This document shows positions 45,350-57,649 of a stretch of 64,000 nucleotides of DNA, in pieces. The stretch lies in contig NC_073696.1 in the NCBI RefSeq assembly GCF_029784165.1, positions 265,576,760 through 265,640,759 on the forward strand, read 5' to 3'. A model generated the notes under the pieces. It was not told the DNA's origin. It saw only the letters and a program-made list of their open reading frames with translations, and made no database searches. The stretch is from Wyeomyia smithii (lineage: Eukaryota > Arthropoda > Insecta > Diptera > Culicidae). Numbering within the stretch: position 1 is the stretch's first letter; each line of letters starts with the position of its first letter. Both the position numbers and the translations under genes were made by a program.

Positions 45350-47640
45350 GGGATCGGCATTTTTTTGTGCATATTCCTTCACCATAAAAGTTATTGTGGA
45401 GATCTAATCTTAGGTTTGGAAATAATAAAAAATTGATTAACGTAAAAATCTGGTGTTATCTAACTGTTTTAAGATTCTACAACGTTGTATAACCTCTTCT
45501 CAATGATTTGGTAACAACATTTGATTCAAGCTGATACGAATCTTTAAGAAAACAGTGTTTTAATCAGCTTCAATGGTAGTTTCAATGAGCTGACTTCATT
45601 ATTGTAATTGTTTTGGAATTTCTACGCTTTATAATTTTTTTTTAGATTGAATCTAAAGTAAGTTTTCCAACCATTCAGTGGTTTGTCGTGTGGTCGTTTG
45701 TTAATACTCTGGATGAATTATTATGCTCATACCAATTCCAGAAAAAATCGAGTTCTAAACCTGATGATTAGAGATTATTCTAAAAGGGCAAAGATAGAGA
45801 TTCCTCAACTGTTGTAAAAATTCCCCGTTAAAAAAAGTAAAGTAAGTAATGAGAACCTCAAAAAGGGATTTTTCCAGAGAAATGTTAGTCTAACTCTGAG
45901 TTTTCAATGGCAAAATTTGTTATAATCAGAGAAAGTTTTTTAATCGTCATGAAATTTATCCAGACTATTGAAAAACATCTCCATTTCAGATAAAAATCAA
46001 ATTTTGTACTTCCATGCGAAAGTACAGTTCCTTGATTGTTGGAGAAAGGCTTCGAGTTTTTAATGTTTCAAAATAAATTCTAAACTGGATAATTCCACAT
46101 TTTCCATATATTTTTAGCTAATTTTAGGTAAAATATATTTCAAACAGCATAAAATTTTTAATTGTTGCAGAAATCTCCGATTCAGATTCAGATCTTTTTT
46201 AAGAAAATCAAATGCCAATCCTGATCATTTTATATTTTTCTGATTTTTAAGGCAAATTTCATTTTAAATCCTCCAAGTTGAAAAAATAACAAATTCCTAA
46301 TCTGATAATTCAAGGTTTTCCAGGTTTTTTCTTGGAGAACTTTATTTGGGACTCAGATTTTCGGGAGAGTTCTCGGGGGGTTTTCAAAGAAAAATGAAAT
46401 TCTAAATTTTATAATCCCTGGTTAATAAAGTTTTTCCTGGAAAAGTTTGTATCAAATTGCAAAAGTTCTGAGAAATTTTTTCGAGTATTCAGGATTTTCC
46501 AGATAAAATCAAACTCTAAGCCTAATAGTTTCAGATTCGTTCAAAGCATAAAATTCCTCGATCATTGCTAAAATTTTACGAATTTTCAAGGCAAGAAGAG
46601 TGAAAGTTAAATGCAATGCAAAACAAAATGTTTCAAACAGCGCAAATCCCTTGATCGGTATCAAAGTTCTCTTCATTTTTCGAGTTTTCCACATAAATTC
46701 GTAGTTTATATCTGATAATTCTATATTTGACGGGTATTTCCTTGTAAAACTCGTATAACACAACGAAGATTCACTTATTTTCGTAGTTTCTTGGTGTTTT
46801 TTAGATTTTCAGAGACTCTTAACCTGATAATTCCAGATTTTTCGAAATTCATTTTAAATAACAAAAGATCCCCTGGTTCTCTGGGATTTTTAGTTTTTTT
46901 CACGAGAACATCACATTCCAAACCTGTTTTTTGTTGATTTTGGTATTTCCTAACAAAACTCGTTCAACACAACAAAACTATCACTGATTATTACAGAATT
47001 TTTTGAAATTTTTCAGATTCTTGAAGATAAAATCAAATTCTGAACCTAATAATTTCTGGCGTTTTCAGCAATTTCGAGACTAAGTTCTTTTTTAACAGCG
47101 GAAGATCCCTAGTTCTTCAAGATTTTTAGGTTTTTCAGTAAAAAATCTTAGTCTAAACCTAATAATTCTAGGTTATTGGGATTCTCCAAGTAAAACTCAT
47201 TTTAAACTGTAAAAATTTCCGAATTGCGAGAAAAAATTTTAGTCATTTTTCGAGTTTTTCAGATAAAATTATATTCGTAGTTTGATAATTTCATGTTTGC
47301 CGCTTATTTTCTGGCAAAACTCGTTCAACACAACGAAAAACCCTTGATTGTTGTAAAGTTTCTTGGAGTTTTTTTGTCAGATTTTTGCAGATAAAATCAA
47401 ACTCTGAACTAAACAATTCTAGTTTTTCTCAGCCCCTTTCAGACGGAATTTGTTTTAATCAGCAAAAGATTCCTGGTTCTCCGAGATTCACGTACTTTTC
47501 AAGAGAAAATCTCATTCCAAGTCTGATCGTTCCAGGTTTTTTAGGCTTTTCTTAGTGAATTTCGTTTTAAACAGCAAAATTTTCCGGATTGTGGCAAAAT
47601 CCTCCTCTTTTATTTGGGTTTTGTAGATGTAGGTGCTTTC
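45350..47640. repeat. Decayed tandem-like array in the cut intron
   Basis: About 2.3 kb made of recurring, heavily diverged phrases: GATAAAATCAAANTCTNA with CCTAATAATT at about 46504, 47029 and 47391; AAAACTCGTTCAACACAACG-like at about 46745, 46968 and 47309; and repeated TGATAATTCCAGNTTTT. The spacings vary from about 100 to 530 bp, consistent with an old satellite or minisatellite with many indels. No element ends were seen. Confidence 0.65.
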
Positions 47641-50600
47641 TGGCAAAACTAGTGTTACAATGATCTGCAGTTGGGGCAAAAAAGACAAAGTTTTTATCAC
47701 CGGATCAACCATGGCCAGGTATACGAGGAACAAAACGATGAAAAAAACAGCTGATTTACATAGATGTCGGAAGCAAATGGCAATTCGAGTTGACAGTTTC
47801 ACTATGCAGAAGATGATGGGCGATATAAACGCGGTTAAATTCTACAAGAAATATCTTGTGTGATAAACAGATTGTACCTATGGCAGAAAAAGCTCATCTT
47901 TTATCATCAAAGGCAACATCAACAAGAAAATTAACCAGAAGGAGTATCTACGAAAATGATTTCAGAACACAAAACCTGAAATATTCTTCAATCTTTATTA
48001 CCAATGCCAATTTTAGAAGTTGTTTGAAGTCTTTCACGATGTATTGTTCATCATCCATTTGGACGCATGGAAATTTTGTCAAAAATACAATTTCGAACAC
48101 GCGTTTTGCCGTCAATTTCTACACGATTGGGAACTTTCTTGATTTTGGAGGACTTCAAAGAGGAATGCCTTTTAGATTTCTGATTGAACCCTGGTGACAT
48201 CCCTACTTTTCGAACCTTCGGATGGAGAGGTTCGGATTCCTCTCCAAAATTTTATTCACTTTTCTGTTCATAGAACTGTTCGCCAATATTATTGTCATCT
48301 CTTTCCTTTCGACACTCAAACGTTCACAAAACCTTTTAAACACATCGTGGACTGTAGTTTTGAGTAAATTAAAAGTCGCTCATAGCTTGAATATTACACT
48401 CATTTGAAAGTGCCCGGATTATTGTGGATTGAATTTTTTGAGAAATCTGAGCCTTATGAATCACTCTGCATTATTATGTTTTCAATGTTAGTACCCAAAT
48501 ATTTCACACAGATCATGATTCACACCGCCTAACTTTAGCTGTCCCTCTATTTAACGTCTACACGTCTACTGATCGCTTGTAAGAAATCAGCAAATGGAAA
48601 AAACATTCCAATGAACGAAAACGCACATAACACTTTGTTGAGACTGTTGTTAGAATTAGAACGGTAGATGTTTTCGGTTTTATCTCATTTTTCTTTATTT
48701 GTGGTTAATGTTAGTAGAAAAAAATCAAAACAATCGTTAATCACCTTATTCCTAATATCTCAAATTCGAGTATTTCGACGTCTGGAACCTAAACGTTAAC
48801 CGAAATTAACTTATTGATAGTTCCCCCTTCGTGCTAATTATTTTGGGAGATTTTCTTTACCGTTAGTGGTCTTGTGACCAAAACCGATACACTGTATAAT
48901 TGTTAGGAAAAAAAAAATTCTCCCAATTACCGTGTCCAGCCCGTTAGCAGTCCAGCGGATAAACCAATGTTTTCGAAACGATTAGCCGGCGATTATCGTC
49001 CACGGGCAAGTTAACTTCGAAATATTTCGCTGGCGGCGAAGCCTTTCACGCAACCGTGCTCCCGAATGTAATAATTTTTCCACAGCACTCAGCCCAACTG
49101 ATTTTTGTTGCTAATTAGAAGAGATTCACTGCCGCGAATCGGTCGTCCGAGCTGGACATTCGTTCTAATAGATGCAGGGGATTGGGGGGTGAAATTATTG
49201 CATCGTACTTTAACCAGTGGCGGACTGGGAGGGCTGGTAATACATTTAATTGCTACCGACACTCGATATGATCCATTAAACGCGGGTAGCGTCGCCTGTC
49301 CTGGCCGACAACGCCGACGACGCGCGGCCGAAAATCAGTTTTAATTATTGCAAAATTCTAAATTATTTCATCATCGCTATAATTAAAGCTACCGATGATT
49401 GCCTGCTCCGAGGGGCATTATTAATGATGATGGGAGCGTTCTCACACCTCGTTTTCGCTAGATTTGAAAATTTCGATCGGATACCGACACCGGCAGGCAG
49501 CCTCTCGGTTCCCCTAGCTGGACCAGAGCGAGAGACAGAGCAGGGTAATAAAAATAATTTAGTAATAATCACAATTTGCAGTTCACACATGAGCTGCACG
49601 GAACGCGTTGCGCTTTCACCACGCCACGGTAACGGCCAGTAGCAGCACAGAAACGGAAAAGCACGATAAAACCTAATGAAGTGTCAGTTCGAAATGATCA
49701 TTGCATTTTAAAATTCAGTATTTATAAATATCATTTGCCCACCCCGTTGGCTTCATGTACGCGCTCTCCGCGCTCGACTGACGGTGTCAGTCGAATGAGA
49801 CCCGAGCTGGAGTCCTGTGCACTACTCTGCTGGACCACCTTGTTGGACGCGTCTCATTACGCACGCTAAACGCTTCTACCGCGAAGCTGCAATATTCTTC
49901 CTCGGCGGGTCTCCTCCACTGAAGCGAACCGACCACGCTCGAACCGCACGACCGAATCCATCTCAGGCCTGTGATGAGTTTGTCAATTGACAGTACATCA
50001 TTACGGCTCCACCTTTAGCGATCACGCCCCCTCCGGCCGGTTCCGGAAAAGTGCGCACACGACAGAGCAGGGTTAACGATTTGTTAATTAAACTTGAATC
50101 ACAGCCCTGCATCACTCGATGTTGACACGTGTGCAAACAGCAACCCCTCTCTCCCGCCCGAAGGCTATTGGTTCACTCGTTTTTCCTCTCAGCGCAAAAA
50201 AAAAGTGATTGAACCTCGCGCCCACATCAAATCACGCGTTGAACCGCGAACCTGCTAAACACACACACACGAAAAAGTAGAGAATCACGATTGTAATTTT
50301 TCTTCCCGCTCGGGGCTGTGTATTGCTAACAAATAAATCTTCTGTTTTCAATACTTCCCCTCTAGCTGCCAGCTTCTCGTGTGTTCGATAATTATGATTA
50401 GCAAACGAGCGCTGTTTTTTTTCTTGTTTCAAAGTTCCAAAGCGGGGGAATTTTTCCGGCAACTGTTCACTTTGAATCCTTCTCCTCTGCTGCTGCTGAT
50501 GATTATGATGGCATAGAAAGCATTCAAAACAACTCACCGAAGAGAGCCAAACCTTTTCCTTCCTGCTCCTCTTCAGGCTGAATTGAACCTGAACCGCAGC

Positions 50601-51927
50601 CCTTCCAGCCGCTCCGCCAAGAGTTCATAATCAATCAAAAGAATTGAACAAGGCATCGAGCAGCGAAACCGCCACGGCGAGGAGCAGATCACAACTTGAA
50701 CTCTCGTACGAAACACAAAAGCCAGCCTTCCACTCTCTTTCAGTTACGGATCAATAGCAAACCCAGACCAGAGTGAAGAGGAAAAAAAGAGCATCCTCAA
50801 ATGACAGACATTTGTAGTAATTACTTCCTCCCACAATCAGTCTCAACCGACGACCGACGTCGTTGTTGTTCGTTCCCCCTGTCTTTTGCCATTAGGTATC
50901 GGGCAATCGGGCCAAGATTGTTGTCCTTCAATCATTTTCAACTCACATGCAACAGCAGAAACAACAGGGAAAAAAATAACGACACATCTTTTCAATAAAA
51001 CCACACTGCCACCTTCTCCTCAGCACTGTCTCTCCAAGGGAAGTAACGGATTACAGAGGCGTGCGCAGCGGGGAGGATTTTTCAACAAATCCATCGAAGT
51101 GCCTCTTAAATCTCTTTGTATGCCAAGAAAAATTGCTTAAAATTGGGAAATGTTTATGATTCTTTAACACGGCTGAATGAACTTAGGTGAAATTGCATGT
51201 TTTGTAGTAGTGAACAATGTTCTAAAACATTGAAAAATCGTAGAAAATCATTTTAAAGTTATATTGAAAAGAAAAGATTTTAAGGGACATTCTATAGAAA
51301 ACTCTACAAAAGATCATTGGTGTCTTCGACAAAGTTGTTTATTTTAAAATGTGGCACAACTTTGCCGGACAAAAATGACTTTTATATGCAAACATAAGAA
51401 AAGTGAAATTTGATTCCAATTCTCAGGTGGATTTTTCATAAAATTATAACTTCTAAAAAGTAGCAAATAATTAATGAAAGATCTTTGCTGAAGACACAAC
51501 AACTCCAAGATCATTTTTTTCGAGTCACAATAATTCGGAAACTGTGTATACCGACGCGAAAATGTAAACGAGACGAAGAAGATTTAACGGTAAATCCAAA
51601 ATTGCAAACTGATTAAATTAGGTGCACTGGTGTTGGTTGAGAAATTTGGTAGAAAATAATTGCAAGTATATCGAATAGTTTGTAAAATTTCATGAGGTAT
51701 TCTCAAAATGCGGTAGTATGCAAGAGGAAGCCATCACACCTTTCATGTTTGGATTTCGTCTCGTTTCACCTTAAATTCGCCGTGGTATTGTTTATATTAT
51801 TCCGACAATTCTAGGTCTTTGTCTATCATTTTGTTTTTAGACAAGGCCACAGAGTCCTTTTGACGCAGTTTCGAGCTTGCTAGGGGCACCAAAATTCGAA
51901 GCAATGCTTAAATCTTTTTTTCATATT
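47641..51927. other. Intronic non-coding DNA
   Basis: No supported genes. 48890-50130 is of mixed composition with TAAT/ATTA motifs (for example about 49105, 49415 and 50090) and may be conserved. A CA repeat lies near 50258-50272. 51140-51760 has phrases typical of dispersed mosquito repeats (for example CTTCGACAAAGTTGTTTA), without definable ends. Confidence 0.4.
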
Positions 51928-52028
51928 GACGTAGAACTACGCCTCTCAGGGAGTTCCGCTACATAGGGGTGTAAAATGAAAATCTAACAACGGAGCAGGG
52001 GAAAAATCCATCTGCCGGCCATCTTATT

Positions 52029-53070
52029 CCCACTGTCGGGGTAGCACACAAATACGACCAACATCATATCAAATTTTAAATTGAATAACAAGTAGAATAA
52101 AAAAACATGATTGAATATTTATTATTTTGTCGAGGGATTTTGTGATAAAATTTAAAGTGAAATGTTGTTTTAATCTGACCCTTAAAACTTGTTTGTGCCG
52201 TGAAATGCTGGAGCGCCTTAACAAATACGGTTGTTAATTAGATTTTACAACAGCAATTCGTTCAAACTCATGACTGTTAGCACGAACAGAATTTTGTTGC
52301 GCTCCAGCCGCATAACTGCAATATGCAACACGCAACAGCATAACAAACTGTTGCGTAACTGAGAGTGCGCTGCATCTTTTGCTATCTGCTTCCATAGAAC
52401 AGGAAAAGAAAAAATCTCTCAACTAATATAGTTGATAGAGACCACTAATAGTCCCACATGCTAGCGTGCGATATTGTTGTTAGTGTCGTCATGTTTTTAA
52501 ATTAAATTCACTCAAGTATAAAAAATAACATATTTTTGAAACATTTCCCATCTATAGAGTCAAATGGGCCCTTAAAATTGAGACCAAGAGATAATTTTAA
52601 TGTTTGCCTCGAAAAGAACGACAAACAAATAAAAAAGGCCTATTTTTTGATGAAAAACCTTAATAATTTTGAGTAGAACTGACATATTCACGATGTCAGC
52701 AATGCAAATAAAAAATAAAAAAAAATACAAAGATAAAAAAGTGAGATACCCTGATTTTCGATAATTTTTTAACAAGCGTTTCGCCACATGTAACAACTTT
52801 TTAGAGGAAAGTTTTTCTCCAAAATATTGCTATTGAGCTCCAGATCCAAATTTCCTCCTAAATTCGGTTTCTGCACCACTGTGCACTGTGTTGTCAGAGT
52901 ACCTTGTTCCCACTGCCGGGGTAACTTTTTATTATTTGAATAACAAACTGTTCTTTTGAGGACAAACTAATGAGTGAATGAAGATTTAATATTTTTTCAA
53001 GGGGTTTTGTGCTAGAATTTAAAGTGAAATGTTGTTTTAATCTGAAAGCACTGTGACTTTTAAATCTTGT
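52029..53070. repeat. Diverged direct duplication, offset about 870 bp
   Basis: CCCACTGTCGGGGTA (52029) recurs as CCCACTGCCGGGGTA (52909), and AATTTAAAGTGAAATGTTGT with TTTAATCTGA at 52149 recurs at 53016. The offset is 867-880 bp. Confidence 0.7.
52200..52335. repeat. Dispersed repeat, second copy at 56400-56490
   Basis: Both copies share GAGCGCCTTAACAAA or AAGCGCCTTAACAAA, then GGTTGTTNATT, a TTTTAC/CTTTAC segment, TTTGTTG and CCAACCGCATA/CCAGCCGCATA in the same order and orientation. Non-coding and of unknown family. Confidence 0.6.
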
Positions 53071-53470
53071 TTGCAGTGCATAGTGATTCTTTCATTCCTG
53101 TTCAGTAAGGTATTTTCAGGTGGAAATTGAATTTCAGTACCACATGAGCAATTCTCGTTGAAACCGTCCCACTGGTGACGCAAAATCTTTCAAAAAGGAT
53201 ATTTTTGTGTCTGAACAATTGAAAGTAATGAATAAATGAGGAAACTACTTCAGTTAGTTCAAATTGATGGGCTCCAAGGATTCGAACGATTTTCAAAAAA
53301 GTTGTATTTCAAGCAATTTTTGATCTTTCTATTGATCTATTTTTCTCGAATTTGTCATTAAATCCTCTACAAACAGCACGAAGTTTTAAAGAGAAATGAT
53401 AGAGCTCTCATTTCAAGTAGAATAAACTTGGCCACCATCTTTGAGTTTGAATAAAAAAAAACGAGTTTTT

Positions 53471-53486
53471 GACGTAGGACTACGTC
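53471..53486. repeat. Palindromic motif GACGTAG-GA-CTACGTC
   Basis: Exact 7-bp inverted arms. Close variants are at 51928-51943 (GACGTAGAACTACGCC) and, in the opposite orientation, at 56215-56230 (TCGTAGTCCTACGTC). Probably part of an abundant mosquito repeat. Confidence 0.6.
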
Positions 53487-56400
53487 TAACCGCACTATAT
53501 CGAGATACATTCTGAGGAAACTAAAAACCAAGATGTAACGTCGGAATGAAAGATTTCAAACGGTTATACTGATGTAACAACATGATGAATCAAAATAATC
53601 AATATGTCGTTGGATTGATAAAATGATGGACAATTTTGTGGTTCTTCATATATCATTGTTACTTAATTGTTAAACCGTGAAAATTGATGAAAAATTTCAA
53701 GGTCGTATTTTCACGAACAATGTACCAATCACATGCAAGCACGCCTGGCACAGACTTCATGAGTGGACACCACCTGCCTGCTATGACAACCTCTATATCA
53801 GTGACAACAAAAAATTTGACAGAATCTCCCCGTCCCAACAGGTTAACTAATATTTGCTTCTATGAACCTAGACTATTTTGATGTCTTGAAAGTGAAGCTT
53901 TTTCGGAAAGTTCGTAACCACCTCCTCCATCAGACAATCAAACGATCTGCTGTGAGAATGTTATTAAAACTGATGTCTTGAAGGAAAACATGCTGCACAG
54001 GCAACAGTACTGCACCAAGCCATGTATGAGAAGACGGTCGCTCGGCGTCAGTGCAGTAGCACTCGATTACCATTTGTGTGCAGTCAAGCCAAGTGAAAGC
54101 AATGTAGCTGCGTGTTCGCACACTACGCTGTGCGGCCGGGGATAAAATAATCCTGTACGCAACAGTATATCACTATGTTGGATGTTGCATCCAATATATG
54201 ATTACAACTGAACGGATTTTGACCACCAATGCTTTGATCGAACGACGACGGTTGCGAAAGCATGTGATACAATAATTGGCATATCATTGTACATTTTACA
54301 TTGAACAGTAAATTAGTAAAAAGTTCAGTTGAAATCCACTTTTTCTAGTTCAGTTTCGCAGCTTTCAACCAATCACGAGCTCGCTTTATATAGCTGCAAC
54401 AGATGTTTTCTCATCGTTTTAAAGTGCTTATTGTATTACTACCCCTGAAAAGATTTCGAACACCGATATTCTTAATCGACAGGTAGAATATTGCGAAAGA
54501 TTGTAATATAATAATTAAAATATATTTTCAACAAAAGTTGTGTTAAAAATCGTGGACATTCTACTAATCAGGAGCTTGATTCCTCGTTGCTCATTTCGTT
54601 TTGGTTGTCGTGGCGAGTAGATGGCATTTGAACCGTAGTGATTTTCATATCCATGTTTAATGATAAAAACTTCTTTCAAATTCCTAAAATTTGAAGTTGC
54701 ATTGGGTTGCTGTCTTTCTGAATTCTACACTCTGGTTTTTCTCAGATATATTCAAATGGCCAATAGGCTATTTAAAAGACAATATAAAACCATTATGCTT
54801 CGCTAAGGTTTTGAAACAGAAAGTTCAGATAGCTCGTTTAAGCTGTACTGATGGTTGTATTTTTCCAGTAAAATGAATTTAATTCAATATGACAATCCTA
54901 GTTGCATTACGCGATTGTGGCAGAGAGAAAAACCAAATTATATGCATCTTGACGTTAGGTTTTAAACATTCGTATTTTTCAATCACAAAAATATTACATC
55001 AGCATCTGCAGAAACTATTTAGATACTAAACATATAAACACAACCTGTCATTACCGGACTTGTAATTGAACAACATTATGCAAACATCAATTGGAGAGGT
55101 TAATGTTGTTGATCAAACCGAGCTAGGTTTATTTTTGAAGGAAACAGACAGATGACTTTCAAATATGGCATTTTTTGCTTGTTTTTTTTTATTGGAATCT
55201 TAATACTGATAAATTTTTTTCTGGTTCTGCCTAATGAATAAATATTTCAATTGGCCTAAAATTAAAAAAATGAATATTAACATGTTCATATATTTCAATT
55301 TCTATTTCAAAATTTTTGTAAATCTAGATTTTACACTAAAAACTGAAACTCTTTATCGTTACTTTTCCAACGAACTTGTAAATACAGGATTTTTTATGTG
55401 ACATCTTTGCTAAGCAGTTGTAGGAAACTAACAATGATGCTGCGTTGGAATCGGTGAGTGAGCTATCGTTCACAAGCGCATTTTAAGATGAAAGGAATTT
55501 TACTTTCTACTAAATCGTTCTCAATTAAGGCCCATATAAAAAATTGCCTTTTCGCATGTTGAAGAAAATTGACTGCATTAGGATGAAAGGTATTCATCAA
55601 TGTTAAAAACAGTATTTTTTTCTCCTTAAATAGATGTTTGCAAAAAAATAATCAGATTTTTTTCAGTTGCCAAATCGGACCATGTTAAAAATAAACGCTT
55701 TTCTTTTATATAACTTTCTGATGGCATATGACCTTAACAATATATGGCCACCAATGAACTAGTTTTAGGAATGTAAGTCGTTAGAGGTGTCGCTTGATGG
55801 ATTTAGGCTCAATAATCTGGAAGTATCTGGAACGCAACGGTGACAGCCTTTAACGCCCTAGACACTTTATATGATCCTCCCGAGTAATTAGAGGTATAGC
55901 ACGGTACTAAGTACTGCTTTGCTTATGTCTATTATATTACTGGAACTTGTTTTGGTCATATCTCCAGAACCGTCTTACTGATTCCGGTATTTTATTTGGG
56001 CAACATAATGGACAAATGCCTTTCTTTTGGTGGTTGTTGAGCATGAATTGGTTAAAAGCAAAACAAGAAAACTATAAATTACGATTAAACATAACCGCTC
56101 GTTTTTGGCTTATGTGTGCCAAAGTTGAACCGTGCCAAAACTGAACCGTGTCGAAAGTGAAACGTGGCCCAATCGAACAAAGTCTAAATTCTCTAAATGA
56201 AATATAAAACTCGTATCGTAGTCCTACGTCAAACATGCGGTCGTGTCTAGGATACCACCCTCGTCCTATTTAAGAGGTTTGCAAGAACCGATTTTGAATT
56301 CGACACCACTATTGGAGATCAAGATGCATCTATAAAATTAGGCGAGCAACGAGTTCCCTGGTCATTCAGATCGAAATTGTGTAGTTACACCTCATTCAAA

Positions 56401-56649
56401 ATGATGAAGCGCCTTAACAAAAATGGTTGTTGATTCGACTTTACTGCCATCATGAAAAAAAAGTTTGTTGTCCTCCAACCGCATAGTTAATCCTCCGGGT
56501 TCCGAAAATACCCATATTGAGCAGTATTTGGCCATTTTGGCTATTTTTCTGCAACTGTAGGTCAACATCTTGAATCTCCTAATGGACGTAAATTGAATTC
56601 AGACGTCATTTTGAAGCTTTCAGTGTCGCCACATTATTTCCAGAGATAG
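53487..56649. other. Intronic non-coding DNA
   Basis: AT-rich. Apart from the dispersed repeats noted, no feature is supported. Confidence 0.45.
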
Positions 56650-56870
56650 GTTGGATATCGAATGGATTTGCAGGATTGGACTTTGATTGGATTGGGATTA
56701 GATTCGGGTTGGACTGAATTTGGATTGATTTTTCGATTGGATTAGGATTAGATTTGGATTGAATTTAAACCGGAATTCTATTCAACTTGAATTGAAATTG
56801 AATTAGATTTGGACTGAAAATGACATGATTTAAGATTTTGATTGGATTTGGACTGGATTTGAAATTTCGT
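56650..56870. repeat. Degenerate GGATT(T)GGA minisatellite
   Basis: GGATTGG/GGATTTGG/GGACTGG-type words recur every 6-18 bp for about 220 bp, with accumulated substitutions. Confidence 0.75.
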
Positions 56871-57649
56871 TCTATTCTGAATTCTATGTGGACCGCGATC
56901 CCGTAATTTTCCAATCGACAGTAGGTAGAAGATGCGAAAACCGCCCAAACAGGAACATACCCATGATGCGTTACGGCTCATCCCGCGTAAATCGATGCGG
57001 GGAGAGAGGAGAGGCTAAGGCTGACACGGGAAAGCGAATTAAATTTCTCCTCATTTATATTTATCATATTTATCCACTTCCTTTGATATTGCGTTCCGGG
57101 GATTTGCTCAAAGGCGCGATTGAGAGCATGGGGGACAGGTCGGCGGCGAATGTTATTATTAATCTTGTACCGAAAGACGGCTGTTTATTACCCGTCGAAC
57201 GCATTTTTTTCCTTCCACTCACCACCACCCGCGCACCGCTCAGGATCATCGCACCACCGTGGTGCAGCACCTTTCATCTGCGCGGGAGGAAAATTTTCTC
57301 CCGTATGCTGCTGGGTATGGTAATGTTCGCCTTTCATCGGGCAATAACATTCGGGGAAAGCGCCGTCTTTAGACGGAGGAAATCCAATAAAACCACGGCA
57401 CACACACAGGCCAGGTACGGCCCCGCTCTGCACGTTATTTATGTTGTACTTTGGTTTTGCGGATAACTGTCCTCAGCCGGAGTAGAGTAGGAGGAGAAGG
57501 GAATTTAGAAATGTCACCCCAGCGGAATTGACGAAATCGACGCCGGATGAGAAAATATGAAATATTTTCAATATTTTCCATCGATGTGCGGGGGGAGTAG
57601 GACAACACGATGAGCCGGGCGGAAATTTATTTGATTTTTCATGTCCTGC

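Noticed and set aside
47633..48407. Short plus-strand frames after the decayed array
   Set aside because: Successive small frames without similarity or splice logic.
50232..51140. Open frames near 50.2-51.1 kb as possible CUT1 exons
   Set aside because: None contains KPW, SQGSVS or other CUT motifs; CUT1 is not in the window as far as I can see.
56888..57466. 192-codon plus-strand frame in the cut intron
   Set aside because: Composition and lack of motifs suggest chance; no start or splice context supports it.
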